From Omphalotus guepiniiformis (lineage: Eukaryota; Basidiomycota; Agaricomycetes; Agaricales; Omphalotaceae), in the NCBI GenBank assembly GCA_028554645.1, contig JAQOOI010000076.1, positions 1,674,001-1,738,000 of the forward strand: a DNA stretch of 64,000 bases, read 5' to 3'. This document shows positions 22,054-34,360 of this stretch, piece by piece (the first letter of the stretch is position 1; each line of letters starts with the position of its first letter). The notes under the pieces were generated by a model. It saw only the letters and a list, made by a program, of their open reading frames with translations, did not search any database and was not told the DNA's origin. The position numbers and the translations under genes are program-made.

Positions 22054-24525
22054 ATGGACGACTCTCAAACAGCTTTTGCTTCTCAATATCCTGCTTACGG
22101 TTTTGATCTCGACATGATGAAGGTAAGGCCTCCAAGTTTCCCTTTTTTCGATGCTGAAAAAACTCCTTTTTTGACCCTACAGAGGTCTATGGATCCCGTT
22201 GGAGGCCCAGACGCAAAAAAGGCCCGTTGGTCGCCTACTTTTCCGCAGAATTCATCGTCTCCTAGTGGTGCTTCGGCTCGCGACGCTTTTGCCAACTACG
22301 GTTACGGCCCCCAAGCCTCTATCTCTCAGTCGGGCTTCAATACTTCTCCTTCTGCCTCGGGTTTCGCAAACAGTCCTCTTTATTCTACTCCTTCTTTGAC
22401 TATCAATACGCAGACGAATGGCTCAACGATGAACCCGCAAATGAGCCCCAATACACAGGCTGCCTTCTCTCAGCAGCAACAGCAAAACCCTCAGGCGAGT
22501 CCCAATGGCACCCCTGCATATGGTGGTTTTGGTTCCTATAACATGTTGGGCATGGGTATTCCGGGTATGAACATGATGGGCGGGTTTCCTTACTCTGGAC
22601 AAATGGGTGGTTTCCCCCAGGTGAGCCCATTGCTGTGTCGCGATTTTCCTCAAAGTGAAATATCTCTCCCTCTCTCAATTCGGATAGAATTTCGCTCAGC
22701 AACGGCTTCCTTCTCTCACAATCCCTAATGGCGGTGGCAATGGTCATCAGGGTGGCTACTCCCCTGTCGCGCTCACTGCTGCTCTTTCCGCAACAAATAA
22801 TACCACCGGACGCACTGTCTATGTTGGCAACCTTCCCGCAACAGCTTCCGTTGATGAACTCCTCAACCTCGTACATTTTGGCCCCTTAGAGTCAATCCGA
22901 GTCTTGCCGGAAAAGTCATGCGTTTTCCTCTCATTTTTGGACGGCGCAACCGCCGCTGCCTTCCATGCTGATGCCACTATCAAGAAATTAATGTTGCACG
23001 GTCAAGAACTCAAGATTGGTTGGGGAAAACCAAGCCCAGTCCCTGCTCAGGTGGCACTTGCTATTAGCCAAAGCAATGCCAGCAGGAACGTCTATCTAGG
23101 TGGACTCGACGAGAACATGACTGAGGAGCAGCTGAGGGATGACTTGAGCCGATTCGGTCTCATTGATCAGGTGAAAATCGTTAGGGACAAGAACATCGGT
23201 TTCGTTCACTTTTTGAGTATATCCGTTGCAAATAAGGTTGTCCAGGGTCATCAGCCAAATTTCAAATTCTCGTGGATTTATCTCCTTATAGGTTGTCAAC
23301 ACGCTTCCCACCGAACCCGCTTGGGCAGGAAAACGCGTCAACTATGGTAAAGATCGTTGCGCGTACATACCCAAGTCGCAGCAGGCCGCCGCCCAGCAGG
23401 CACAAGCTGCTGCTGCTCAGTCCCTAGTAGCTCAATCTGCCGCAGCTGCAGCTGCAGCTGCTGCCGCCTCTGCTCCCCAGGGTGGATCAGGTGCTAATGG
23501 CGGCGTTGGTTCGCCGTTTAGTCCGTATGCCGCATTTGGTGCTGCCGACGCGCTGCAGCAAGCTATGGTCGCTGCTAACGCGGTCGGTATGGGTGGTATG
23601 CCATCTGGCATGCAGGGGATTAACAGGACGGTGTACCTTGGAAATATCCATCCCGAGACTACGACTGAGGATCTGTGTAATGCGATTAGGGGTGGTGTGT
23701 TACAGAGTATTAGGTATATGCAGGATAAGCATATTGCAGTGAGTTTTCTTTCTCCCTTGCTATGTTTCTAGTTTTTTCCAACCTGACACTCGGATTTTTT
23801 TTTCAAGTTCGTAACGTTCATTGACCCAGCTGCGGCATTCACGTTCTTCCAAGTTGCGTCATACCAGGGCATGACGCTCAACAACCGTCGTCTCAAGATT
23901 GGTTGGGGGAAGAACTCGGGCCCGCTTCCGCCCACACTCGCTTTGGCTGTGCACTCTGGTGCGACGAGGAATGTGTACATTGGAAATATTGAAGATTTCG
24001 AAACATTTACGGACGAAAGGCTCAAGAGGGACTTTGGGGAGTACGGGGATATCGAGTTGGTTAACTTCTTGAAGGAAAAGTACGTGGCTACCCTCACTTC
24101 GTTTTTGTGGTGGCCTCTCAACGAAATCCTTTTTCCTTGCCTTTTTTCTGTCTAGGAACTGCGCCTTTGTAAATTTCACCAATATCTCAAACGCTATCAA
24201 AGCGATTGATGGCGTGAAGAACAAGCCCGAGTATGCCAACCTCCGTATCGCCCATGGGAAAGACCGATGCGCGAACCCTCCTCGTTCGGGTCCTCAAGGT
24301 GGCTCTGGTACCAGACGGTCGGCTTCTGGTAACGGCGCTGTTGCGAGCTCAGCTGAACCAATGAGCGCCACCGATGGAGCGTTTGATGCTGAGCTGGCCG
24401 ATGAGATGGTGGCGCAGGCGGCGGATGAGGAAGTCTTGGTTGCTGCAGGTGTGGTCGTAGCAGCTCCCGAGGAGGTACAGCAGATGCACGTTGATGGTGG
24501 AGAGGTGTCGGCTCCCGCTGCTTGA
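22054..24525 (+). CDS. nrd1: Nrd1/Mrn1-type RNA-binding protein with four RRMs
   Basis: Six exons (22054-22122, 22183-22620, 22688-23236, 23292-23738, 23808-24079, 24156-24525) keep frame for 714 residues. The first 240 residues are Gln/Ser/Met-rich. RRM1 starts at [20 protein letters not shown]2 at [20 protein letters not shown]3 at [17 protein letters not shown] and RRM4 at [17 protein letters not shown]. Linker signatures [34 protein letters not shown] and [11 protein letters not shown] are diagnostic for fission-yeast Nrd1 and budding-yeast Mrn1. These cytoplasmic post-transcriptional regulators are linked to the timing of sexual differentiation and to stress granules. An Ala/Gln-rich linker joins RRM2 and RRM3. 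The fourth intron's neighbour at 23237-23291 starts and follows with the same GTTGTC string. Confidence 0.95.
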
Positions 24526-26089
24526 GCGTAAGGGGTCTGGTGCACCTGTCGTCAGGAGAGGTTCACCCATTCGGTTGGGTGTGTACTCCTCTTCTGGGGG
24601 TGGCTTATATTCCCCCCTTGTCAAAATTACAATGATGGCCACCCATATCATATTCCAAACGACTGTGTATTTTACCAACCAGCCCTACACCCTTGGATAC
24701 CCCGGGCTCTGTGTGTTATAATACTCACGCTCTCTCTCTCAATCGTCTCTCTCGCTTCCCACTGCCTGTCTCTCCGTATCTTCTCTCTTTCGGGTCTCAC
24801 CCATGTCTCTTCTCTGCGATACATCAAGGAATATAATAAAAGTCTCGGCGCAAACGTGTGGTCCTCGTTAGCGCATGTTACCCGCTCCGGCAATGGACAA
24901 TGGACGAAGTTCAGCTCGGGATGAATAGGGCAACTTGTGGCCTACACGACTCCCCTCTTTTTCTCACTGTAAGGGGGACGAGGTCGAAAGGCGGCAAGTT
25001 AGTCCCGTTGGGCTATTGGTTGTCAATTCTTTATCAACTTGTTCTTCGGTCATGGTTCAACCTTCAACTTTTTTTTTTGAAATTCCTGTCTTCATTTATT
25101 TTCCCTTTTCTTCGTTTCTTTTCCGTATATACTGAAAGTTGGTGGTGGAAGGACCTCGTTGTGGCTTTTTTCGTCGTTTTCGTCGTGTCTCTTCTCACCC
25201 CGTCCTCTCTCTCTCTCTGATCTGATATAATTATGCCACCATTTTTCTTATAACTTACCTCCATCTCACCCAATGAATCGAAACGGATCGTACCCTCACC
25301 CAACCTCTTTCCCTTACTCTTCATGAATGACTTGGAAAGTCCGAACTCGATTTTTGGATTTCTGCTCGTTAATTTGTCTACAAATCCGTCTACGCTACTT
25401 ACTCGAAGAGAGTGATCCCTGTGCTTGTGTGCTATACTTGACGCCTTCGGCTAAAGCTTGCTTCTTTTCATACTCCCCTCTCTTCCTCTGACGAACATCC
25501 TTCTCGTTCCCGATCAACTTAGCTACGACTCTATCCATCCGTGATCCCTGTTTCTGATATCTACGTACCCCTTATCTTGAAATCCTGTCTTATTATCTAC
25601 TAGCAGCTGACTCGGGCGAAGCACCTTCGTTAGCTTCGCTTGTATAAATATGTCAAGGTTTCTACACTTTGAAGAATTAGCCTAAACCATTTGTGGAGCA
25701 TTGTAGGTCCTCCGGTCGAACCGTCCGCGGGTAGGAGATGCAAGGTCGCGGTCCTAATTTCTAGCAGAACGAACAGATTATGTAGCCATTCGACAAAGCG
25801 ACCTCGCTGATTGGTCTCCACGTCTTTCCTGAATCCATGCCATATCTGAATGGACACCGAAAACATGCCTGATATAACGAATCAATGTCGGTGCAGAACA
25901 CAAATCTTCCGAGAAGATGATTTACGAATGCTATACAAAACAGGTACAGCATAGTACGTATTCTAGCGCGAGAGCATCAGACAACAGAGATAGATGATAG
26001 TAGATACAAAGTAAATAGAACAATAGTAAGTACATATTCTTGCCAGTGCACGAAAGCATCAGACATCAACAAAGATGTACCACCAAAGA
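24526..26089. other. 3' flank and intergenic region
   Basis: About 1.56 kb between the convergent Nrd1 gene and the duplicated small gene. It includes a CT microsatellite at about 25200-25219 and homopolymer T runs. Frames at 24858-25220 and 25630-25952 lack recognisable content. No gene is supported. Confidence 0.45.
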
Positions 26090-27026
26090 TCACCCGTCGA
26101 TGATAACACTGCCCCCGACAGCAGCAAACGCTCCGACTCCGATCGTGCTTCCTGTGAATCTAACGCCGACAGCGTTCCGAAACACATTGGGAGATGCTTG
26201 AGTTCCCGGGGGATGGGTCCACGAAGTTCCAGTTCGTGCCACGACAGGATACTCCGCCCGAGGGGGTCCTAGTATTTAGAGCAATTCATTCACGCTGGAG
26301 CCCCGCCTGTCTGTGTATCTGCAGACGTACCTCTAGTTAGATTACCACCTATAGCTCCGAACGCGACAGAGTCAACGTCCGTGTTAACAACTTGAAAGTC
26401 ACGAGCACCAGCTGCAACGCTGGGATTCACGAAGGATGGCACAATGGGAAGATTAGGGAGTCCAGAGGTTGCATCTAAGTACATTTTCCAAAACTAATCA
26501 GCGTTAATCTCATCCAGGCCAGTAGTGACCCACCATGGATCTGTTCTGACGGTGGGGATTCCGTCGTAGTGGAGTCTTCTACAAGAGCTTGCTCGGTTCC
26601 TGTTAAGTCTGGATGGAAGTCCGGGAGTTCCGGCGTAACGGGGTCTGTTAGGGGAGGCTGCTCGGTTCCTAGAGGGTCTGAAGGGAAGTCCAAGTTGGAT
26701 GATGTAGGAAATGGACTGGCGAAGATATAGACTCACCACGGTCTGTCGGTACAAGGTACATTCTGACGATAGGAGCGTATCTAACGATGGGACCAACAGG
26801 TTCGGTCGCTAAGATGACCCTGGATTGAAGCAAGTGGGCTTGAAAGTAATAAACGATGGCTCACCAAGAACAGTGCTAGGCGCCATTTCTGTCTCGCAGG
26901 AGGTATTTGCACTTTCCTCGTCTGTTGGCATGAAGATATATTAGAAACTTCGACTATAGGAAATGCAAATACAGTTCCTTCACCTGTAATAGAACCTACT
27001 GTGGTTCCATGCGCAGCCGCTTGCAT
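26090..27026 (-). CDS. Small unknown protein, duplicated pair, copy A
   Basis: A five- to six-exon gene inferred by comparison with copy B. Exon 1 starts at ATG 27026. Later exons read EPVGPIVRYAPIVRMYLVP, then DPLGTEQPP with a second internal GTEQALVEDS, then LPIVPSFVNPSVAAGARDF, and finally VRFTGSTIGVGAFAAVGG before TGA at 26090-26092. The exon junctions fall at the same places as in copy B, and both keep frame, which supports the model. Two copies of a [SG][VT]xSxxGAFxAxGG-type block are present. No signal peptide, membrane helix or known domain is seen. Function unknown. Confidence 0.6.
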
Positions 27027-28427
27027 TGTGAAGACTAGTTAATGAAGAAAAGCGAGGACGAGGGATTTATAGACGATCTCTAAACACCCTATGGGGCGTT
27101 ATTATTACCGAAAGTCCACCACGTGTATGAGAAGCAGATAACGATTGACGCTGTATACACTAAGCCCTTCAATCGATGTTGGGCCAGCGAAGCCTGACGC
27201 TCAACATCAAGCATTGCCATAGATACTCTGTTGTGAGTATAACGGACAGACGTGCAATTGACGAGACGCAGGAAAACTAAGTAGGCAAACGATACCCTTT
27301 CCATTCTGGTCGCCGTAACTAGCGTGCTTGATTGGGATGTGAGTCGATTTGAGAGAGAGGGCCCGCCCATCTCACCCAGTGAAAATGAAGTGCTGGGACC
27401 AATCCATAAACAAACGCCTCGAGCGGGACCGATCTTGTCTGGCTAATCTCCGGCCCTAGACCAATGTGATTGATGAGCTATAAGCCTTCGAACTTCGAAA
27501 AAAGTCAGACCTGCTCCGACTGACTTGTCGTCCGAGCGGGTCTCACGACTCCCATCAAAGGCGGGAAGAGTCGCATTTCCTCTGGCGTCGGCGTGGCAAG
27601 CATTTCCCACTTCCTTATACCCACTGCGAGAAGGATACCTTTGCCTCTTCTTCCCATCGGGTTCCTGTTGTCATACGTGAAGCGCCCACTCCTTAGAATC
27701 GCAATCAAGTGATTCAAGTCACAATAATTCGATGTGAGCGAAAGCCCACCCCTGATCATATCCAAGCTAGAAGTCGCGTACAAGATGTTCTTTCCAACAT
27801 GTTTCCTGTCATCACGGCAATGCTCCTACATATGTTCAAATTCAATCGTGAAACACTTCCCGATGTCGTTCATGTATTCCAGACCGCCGATTTCTCTCAC
27901 CGTGTGCTGGCCGAAGAATCAGTTGGATCAACTAAGGATGTAACATATATGGATGTATCATACCTTACCTATCTTTACGACACAAGTTGAAGGTGATTAC
28001 AGCCAAGGTTTGTTTCAATTCTCCATTAATCCATTTGAGCGAGTCAAGTCATGAACCAATTGAAACAAGTCGATCATGAGGGTTTTCAGGATGCATAAAT
28101 TTTGCGCAGACAACATAGTATCCAAGGCTGGAATATGAGAATTGGACGAAGGCTCACTCGTGAATGATATTGGGAAGACCAAGCAGGACCGTGGGACAGT
28201 CTTTACTTCGCGACATAGGCGAGCAGCACGCCTCGAATCGTTCCAATATCCTATACTTTCGACCAGAATACAGCAAGTGCTTTTACATATCAGCCATCAA
28301 AACAAATGACGGCTGATGACCTCGAAAACAAGGTTCACATTTGGAATAAGTAGGGGTAACCAATAGCAGTATAGATATCATGATATTCGAAAGAGACTTG
28401 CGTAGGAAACGATCACCTTAATAAATG
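27027..28427. other. Spacer between duplicated genes, itself partly duplicated
   Basis: Contains the upstream flank of copy A. Short stretches recur upstream of copy B: a peptide-level match VERQAS/VERQTS (27200 and 29515 regions), and a TTACGACACA-GTTGAAGG block near 27975 that resembles 29825-29845. No independent gene is supported. Frames at 27505-27990 overlap on both strands. Confidence 0.4.
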
Positions 28428-29405
28428 TTAGAATCACCCCCAATCGCAGCAAACGCTCCGGATCCGATCGTGCTTTCTGTGAATCGCACGATAGCCTCCT
28501 CAAACACAGTAGGAGATAACTGAGTTGCCGGAGGATGACCCGGAGTTCGTGGACTGTGTATAGCAGTAGAGGGGGAACCTATAGCAAAAGTTCATTCACG
28601 TCGGTACATAACTTTCTCTGTGAGACTTACCTATAAATTGATTCCCACCTACAGCAGTGAATGCACCAGATCCAACTCGCGTTCCATGAAATTGAACCTG
28701 AGCACGAGCCCCGACACTGGGGTTCACGAGGCGTGGCACAATGGGAAGGTATAATAGTTCAGAGGGTACATCTACATTTTCCAGAACTGATTAACGTCAA
28801 TTTCACCTAGCTCAGTATGTGACCCACCATAGAACTGTTCTGACGGCGAGATTTCCGCTGCCGCCACCGTTGTAGCAGTTCTGTGAATGGAGTCTTCTAC
28901 AAGAGATTGCTCGGTTCCTAAAGAGTCCGGAGGAGAGTTCAGAACAATCGGTGTGAGTTCCGGGGTAATGGGGACGTGAGCAGGATCTGCAACGAGAGGC
29001 TGTTCAGTCTCTATAGGATCTGCAGGGATGTCCAAGCTTGATGATGTAGGAAACGGATTGACGAAGATATCGACTCACCATAGTGTGCCGGTACAAGGAA
29101 AATTCTGACGATAGGAGCGTATCCAGCGTGAATATCTGAAACTACCCCGAATTTCAGGACGAAGGGGTAGGTGAAGGTAGGAAGCACTTACATAGAGCCC
29201 GACCGTCACGAACAGTGCTAGTCGTCATTTCTGTCGATCCTTCCTCTTCTGTTGAAGGTAACGGTATATCAGAATGCTTGAACCTAAGGAGAGCCCATGC
29301 ATCACTTTCACCTGCGACCGATGTAAGTGCCGTTGGGTTTTGATGCCCGAGCATTCTAATACACGACGACGTTAATGAAGTGTTGAGGGAGTGAAGAAGA
29401 GACAT
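28428..29405 (-). CDS. Small unknown protein, duplicated pair, copy B
   Basis: Paralogue of the gene at 26090-27026, same strand. Two in-frame ATGs exist, at 29405 and 29354; the second aligns with the start of copy A. Exons include EEEGSTEMTTSTVRDG, then DPIETEQPLVADPA with an internal LGTEQSLVEDS, then LYLPIVPRLVNPSVGARAQ ending VGSGAFTAVGGN, and the last exon with IVRFTESTIGSGAFAAIGG and TAA at 28428-28430. The GSGAF[TA]A[VI]GG block occurs twice. Copy B has a longer Pro/Thr-rich middle than copy A. Function unknown. Confidence 0.6.
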
Positions 29406-30567
29406 GGATCAGAGGACTTACAATGAAAGAGGCGCGGATTTAAAGTGCAGGCCCAGGCACGAGTTCCAACTGATCAGCATGATCCAGTGAGTATGCTGGA
29501 GATGTCTGACGCTCGACGCTCCACATATTAATCAAAACACTGCGACCAGGCGACATGAGGCTACAAGTTGAATGCGCGCTACCTAGACATTCTGTGACAC
29601 TGCAATTGAAAAGCCAGACGGGAAGCAACTCGTAAGTTACGCAGCCCAGCATGTCTCTACACAGTCACTACACAGTCACAATGACTCGTATATAGATTTT
29701 GCATCGCTTTAAGTTTCTTGAAGTCATGTATTCGAGCGCGCATCCCAGGAGATCTCCCTATATAGGCTGCTACAGGTGGCCTGACGTTGCTTGATGAATT
29801 AGTTAGATCAACTAATGATAGATTACGACACAGGTTGAAGGCGATGGATTTGCGTCAAATCCGAGCAAGTCAAAAGCCATGATGCACGATAGTTCATGAT
29901 CAACAACGCTTTGATTCACGAGGCCGAGACCAGGCCGAGTTGGTGCTGAGTCATCAATAGCACGTGCTCATAACCTCGTCCGCATTCTGCTATCCATCCT
30001 TGCCATTCTACTTTCAGCAAGAAATCATCAAGATTCCCAACCACCAAAACTCAAATGACTCCTGACTGTGAAGAATAAAATAATTCGCTTCGCTAGCAAT
30101 TGCAACTTCGAGATATCTATGTCATCGCTATCTGGTCGCACCAAGTATAACTTGCAAAGCTTTATCAATTTCCCTCACTTGTGTACCCAGACATTGATAT
30201 GTACACACAACTCACGGAACGCAAGGAGTATCTAATTGCTACACACATCTCACGGAACGCAAGGAGTATTTCATAACGAAAGTCTTTCGCTCCGATTGGC
30301 CTAAAATAGCCAGAGGCATGAGATCTCTCGTGTCAAAGTGTATGTATGATTAGCAAGAGTTCCCTATTCCAGGGCCACCGGAACCATTCTCAGAGTGCTT
30401 CTTGTACAATGCCATCTCACAGGCCGTAACTCTGATCCACCGAGATATGGATGCAAGACTGATCGTCATGTGCTTCGAGGTCGCCATATAAGTTGTCTTC
30501 TCTTCATCCCATGCCAGCTTAGTTGCTTGCTTTCTTCCACCACGCCCGCCTTTTGGCGGGTTCAGCC
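29406..30567. other. Intergenic region, start of accessory block
   Basis: About 1.16 kb upstream of both copy B and the MLKL-TPR gene. No gene is supported. Frames at 29440-29652 and 30350-30583 look spurious. It holds a small tandem repeat at 30211-30269. Confidence 0.4.
30211..30269. repeat. 21-base direct repeat, 38-base period
   Basis: The string beginning CTCACGGAACGCAAGG occurs at 30211-30231 and again at 30249-30269, each preceded by ACACA. It lies about 300 bases upstream of the MLKL-TPR gene. Confidence 0.55.
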
Positions 30568-32323
30568 ATGGCATCGGAAGTGATAGCGCTAGCGTCCACT
30601 CTTTTCACTATTGGACTGCAGCTCAACAATGCTATTGAACAGGTGAGTCTTGCCCACGTTCGTGGGTGATTTTAACATTCACTTTGAATACTGACTGGTC
30701 ATGTCGAGCCTTTAGATTAAATACAATCGAGAAAGTCACAGAGTGCTGGTACATCGTATCACTAGTTCCTTGACGCATTTAAAGGCCGAATCGAAGAAGC
30801 TTTCTCGGGCCTCTCCAAGTCTAATTCGCTCGGTGAAGAGGCTGAAACAGTGCGCTCTTTTTGTCACTCTATTAAAGTAATTCTTGAACGTATGTTTACA
30901 GGGACTTGGAGCACATCCTGGAAAGGTGTCGTAAAGCAGGACACCGGTCAAATACCGTCTCAAGTCGAATTAAAGAGTTTTTTGATAAGGATGCAATTGA
31001 TGCAGCTCTACGCGGCATTGAAAAGCAGATTTCCGATTGTCTCCTGGAATTTGGGGTACGATTATGTTCATGATCATTTTTCTTCCCGACTAATCCAGAC
31101 ATTACTAGACATTATCTGCCATACGCGTTGAGCGAAAATTGGGCGAACATAACGTTCAAGTTAATCGGAAACTGGACGAGTTACTGCGGCGTACTCCCGC
31201 TCGCGCCCCCCGTAGTAGCATTGACAGTACGCACAGTGTGCGTGCACCCCCTGGCCTCTCTCGCGAGATCAAGACTGCCAGCAGCCGCTCCTCCACTGAC
31301 ATTCACGAACCTTCCAAGGTTGCAAATCACAAAATCTTCGTTCCCTTACCCCACTCAATCAGTTCAGATACGAACACATCCACATCCACAGCTGCCTCCA
31401 CAGTCACTACCTTCGAGCAAGGCAAAATACCTCCGCCACCTTCTCTGGTTCGGTCAGATCCTAGCATTGATTCGACCGTTCGGATAGCCAAGCGGTTTCG
31501 CTCGAGCGAGTCATCCTACGCTTCTCAAGCGAATGATCTTGATTCCGAGTGTAGGCGGTTGAGGGCAATGAAACACCCATCGGAAGCACTTGTCCCTGGC
31601 CGCAGAGCAGTCACTCTTCGTCGTCTGACGTACTCTTCTGATCAGAATGTGAAGAATGCCGCGGCCCTCGCCAGATCGCTTACATATGTCTCGAGATGCC
31701 TGAAGGATATTCAGGTCGACTCGCAATACACTGGGACGCGGGTGACGAGAGAACTTACGAGTGTTTTGTCAGAATGCGTCGATCTTTACAAGAAGGCGTT
31801 TAGAGAGGATAAGGCTTGTAGGGTGGACTTGGCTACGGCGCTGTACAACCTCTCTGTTCGACAAAGTGAGCCAAGTGCTAGCCCCAAGTCCATGAGTAGT
31901 CCTACACTAGGCTTGAACATGTCTGCTCTGTACCTCAAAACACATACGGATCTCTCAGCCGCGTTGGATTCAGCGGATGAAGCAGTACATCATTTCAGTG
32001 TACTGGAGAGAGAAGACCCTGATTCTTACGCAATGGACTTGGCGAATGCATTGTTGAACCTATCATTTATTCTTTCGGACTTGGGAAGAAACGAAAAAGC
32101 TTTGGTGATCGCGAGGAAAGCTGTTATATTGGCTTATAGGCTTACCTCGACAGATCCACAATCGCAGGAGCGAGTGAGGAGTATACGGACGCTGCACAAA
32201 GCGCTGATGCGCGTGTCGTATTGCTTGGATAGCCTTGGGAGGAAAGGAGAGGCGGAAGAAGCGGAAATGGAGGCGAAGGATGTGTTGAAGAGACAATTCC
32301 TTGTGTTGGGCTCTCGAGCTTGA
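30568..32323 (+). CDS. MLKL-NTD-like helical bundle plus TPR protein
   Basis: Four exons (30568-30642, 30716-30849, 30902-31055, 31109-32323) keep frame for 525 residues. The first 150 residues are helical: EVIALASTLFTIGLQLNNAI, IKYNRESHRVLVHRI, RLKQDLEHILERCRKAG, RIKEFFDKDAIDAALRG. This follows the pattern of the MLKL N-terminal four-helix domain used by fungal NLRs and HeLo-like cell-death proteins. A Ser/Thr/Pro linker follows. The C-terminal 230 residues form TPR-like repeats: YKKAFREDKACRVDLATAL, HFSVLEREDPDSYAMDLAN, ALVIARKAVILAYRLTSTDP, ALMRVSYCLDSLGRKGEA. No nucleotide-binding domain is present. It could be an effector or adaptor partner for a receptor such as the one at 40827. Function inferred only. 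Confidence 0.7.
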
Positions 32324-32809
32324 GTTGTTGCGTGACGATTCTCACGAATGAAAAGGACTAAAGTATCATTAAATCACTAAACAATATCAGTGTACTTTCT
32401 CCCTCCTCATCTGTCTACTTACTAGAAAACCATCCAATATTCTTATGAGACCCTGAATCTAACGGTAATCGTCGATAAGTCTGCTTCGATCGATCGTACG
32501 TGCAAGGCTAGTTTGGAAAGAAGATCTGTAGATACTAGTAGATACTAGTGTATCAACGATCGAAGATCAGCTGGAACGATGCAAGGCGTATTACAGCGTC
32601 AGTTGGCGAGACGTGCATTGGTGATGAGTAGACTGAAACGGCAAGTATTGCCTCAGGCTAGTATATTGCTTCTGCCAAGAAGTCATTGTTATCATCAAAC
32701 ATTAGACGTGAGGTACATGACTAGACATAATATAAGACATGATATAAGAATCGCAAGAGTCAATAGTCCAGGGATCCCGGAACACACAAATTTAGTCAAT
32801 CAACAACGA
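32324..32809. other. Intergenic region, no gene supported
   Basis: 3' flanks of two convergent genes, with a short GTAGATACTA duplication near 32527-32548. The plus-strand frame at 32579-32977 overlaps the DUF6699 exon antisense and is not believed. Confidence 0.5.
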
Positions 32810-34360
32810 TCACGAGTGAGTAGTTTTCATAAGCCACATTCCCTTCATTCTCACCAAACCGCGAAAAATAACCTCGGATTGAAGATAATCAATACGACGT
32901 ACTCCTCCATTAATAGCAGACTGACGACCACTTGCTCGCAGATGAAATGCGTCATTGATCAACTCTCTGTCGCTTGATGAGAGTACGCCATTCCAGTAAT
33001 CAGTCTCCAACACTGGTGTCTGGAGACTACGAGTGATCTGATCCAAAACATCGTAGATGGTTATCCCGGTTGAGCTACTCGAACGTATATCGATATACCA
33101 AGGAAGAAGCGGGTGATAGATCCGCATTTCGTGCGTGGCTGGGTTCGTCGCGAGCTGATACAGTTCAACGGTCGTCGGATGCCGTTCGGGACCATGAAAC
33201 ATCACGGACATATAAGATGACCGGAGGTCTAGTATGAATGGGTAGTTTTTTGATGATTTATATGATATGAGACGGTTGAGTTTGTATCGTTCAGTATTGC
33301 ACATAGTGGGTCCTATAGAAAGAATAGAAATACTTTCAATGGAGGCAAGTCACGAAAAAGGCGAAACACTCGCCTGTGGGCAGACAAGACATCAACCGCG
33401 CCCGTCCCCTCGGCTTGAAATCTGAACGCCAGTGTTTCGGACGACCGCGAGCGTGTCGTGCCCGAGCACCTAGAGGCATATACTGTGCTTTATGACTGTG
33501 TTTTCGTCTTTTTAGTTTGGCTGGAGGAAAGATTGGAGCAATAAAATCGTCGTCGTCCTCATCATCGTCGTCGCCACCATCAGTGTATTCTTCAGGATGT
33601 GTAAACCAGCGAGGAGCCCGTTCGGATGTTCTCCTAGCCGAGCGTTGCAGATCTCGGGAAGCAGGAACCAAAGCATCAGGGTCGTATTCCTCTGGATGTG
33701 TAACCCAGCGAGGAGCCGGTGATCTTGACCTTGTGCGTCGCCGACGAGGCGAGGCAGGAACCACAGGAGCACCCGGGTAGTTGTCGTATTCTTCGGGGTG
33801 TGTTACCCAGCGAGGAGCAGGCGACTTTGGCATTGGGATAGGCGGCGCGTAGTTTGGATCGTTACCAGGGTTGGGTGGGAAAAAAGGCCCAGTAAAATTT
33901 GCTGCTGGTGCGGATGTGTATGGGTTCAAGCTTGCGTACATCGGTGCAGGTGTAGTGACAGGGGCGGCGAGTGCCATTGGAGTAGCGAATGCCATGGGAG
34001 TAGCGAGTGCCATCGGGGTAGCTAGTGCAGCGGGAGCACACATAACTGGAGTGCCAAACGGGGGTCGCCACTGATAAGGTGAGTAGTCTGGTCTCACAGG
34101 CGGGATATACTGTTGATATTGAGAGCCTTGCTCGCGAGATTGACGTGTATGATTGTTTGATCTGCCAGTCCAGTGATCGCGGTCAGATGAATGTGGTCGT
34201 TCAAGTCTTCCAGAAGGGCTATTTCACGATTGAGTACAACTTCGTCAAGCATTCAACGAGTCTTACCTTACCTAGATTGCCTAGATATTTGGTGTTGGAC
34301 AACGACAGGTGAGGGGATGAACACAACTTGAATGACATGTGGCGCACCATGGATCCATCG
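32810..34360 (-). CDS. DUF6699 protein with three APRW-THPEEY repeats
   Basis: A multi-exon minus-strand gene. The last exon (33304 to 32810) carries DUF6699 features: FILDLRSSYMSVMFHG, HEMRIYHPLLPWYIDI, GITIYDVLDQITRSL and VRRIDYLQSEVIFRGL. The upstream exon is Pro-rich with three repeats of APRW[VF]THPEEY separated by basic or acidic linkers, and a run of ALATPM-like units. Two more pieces upstream join through a clean 53-nt intron (34219-34271), and a CTTTCAG acceptor at 34361 implies a further 5' exon that I could not locate. The frame at 34097 begins with GTG, so it is not a true start. The exact donor before the DUF6699 exon is unresolved. DUF6699 function is unknown. Confidence 0.7.

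Noticed and set aside
24858..25220. 120-codon plus-strand frame, hydrophobic end
   Set aside because: It lies in a T-rich Nrd1 3' flank and starts in a non-ATG or weak context; no family resemblance.
30877..30901. A 25-nt intron in the MLKL-TPR gene
   Set aside because: It keeps frame but is far below normal intron size; a 52-nt intron (30850-30901) with the same acceptor also keeps frame and joins the conserved helix better.
32579..32977. 132-codon plus-strand frame
   Set aside because: It overlaps the DUF6699 exon antisense; the minus-strand protein has clear family features and this one has none.
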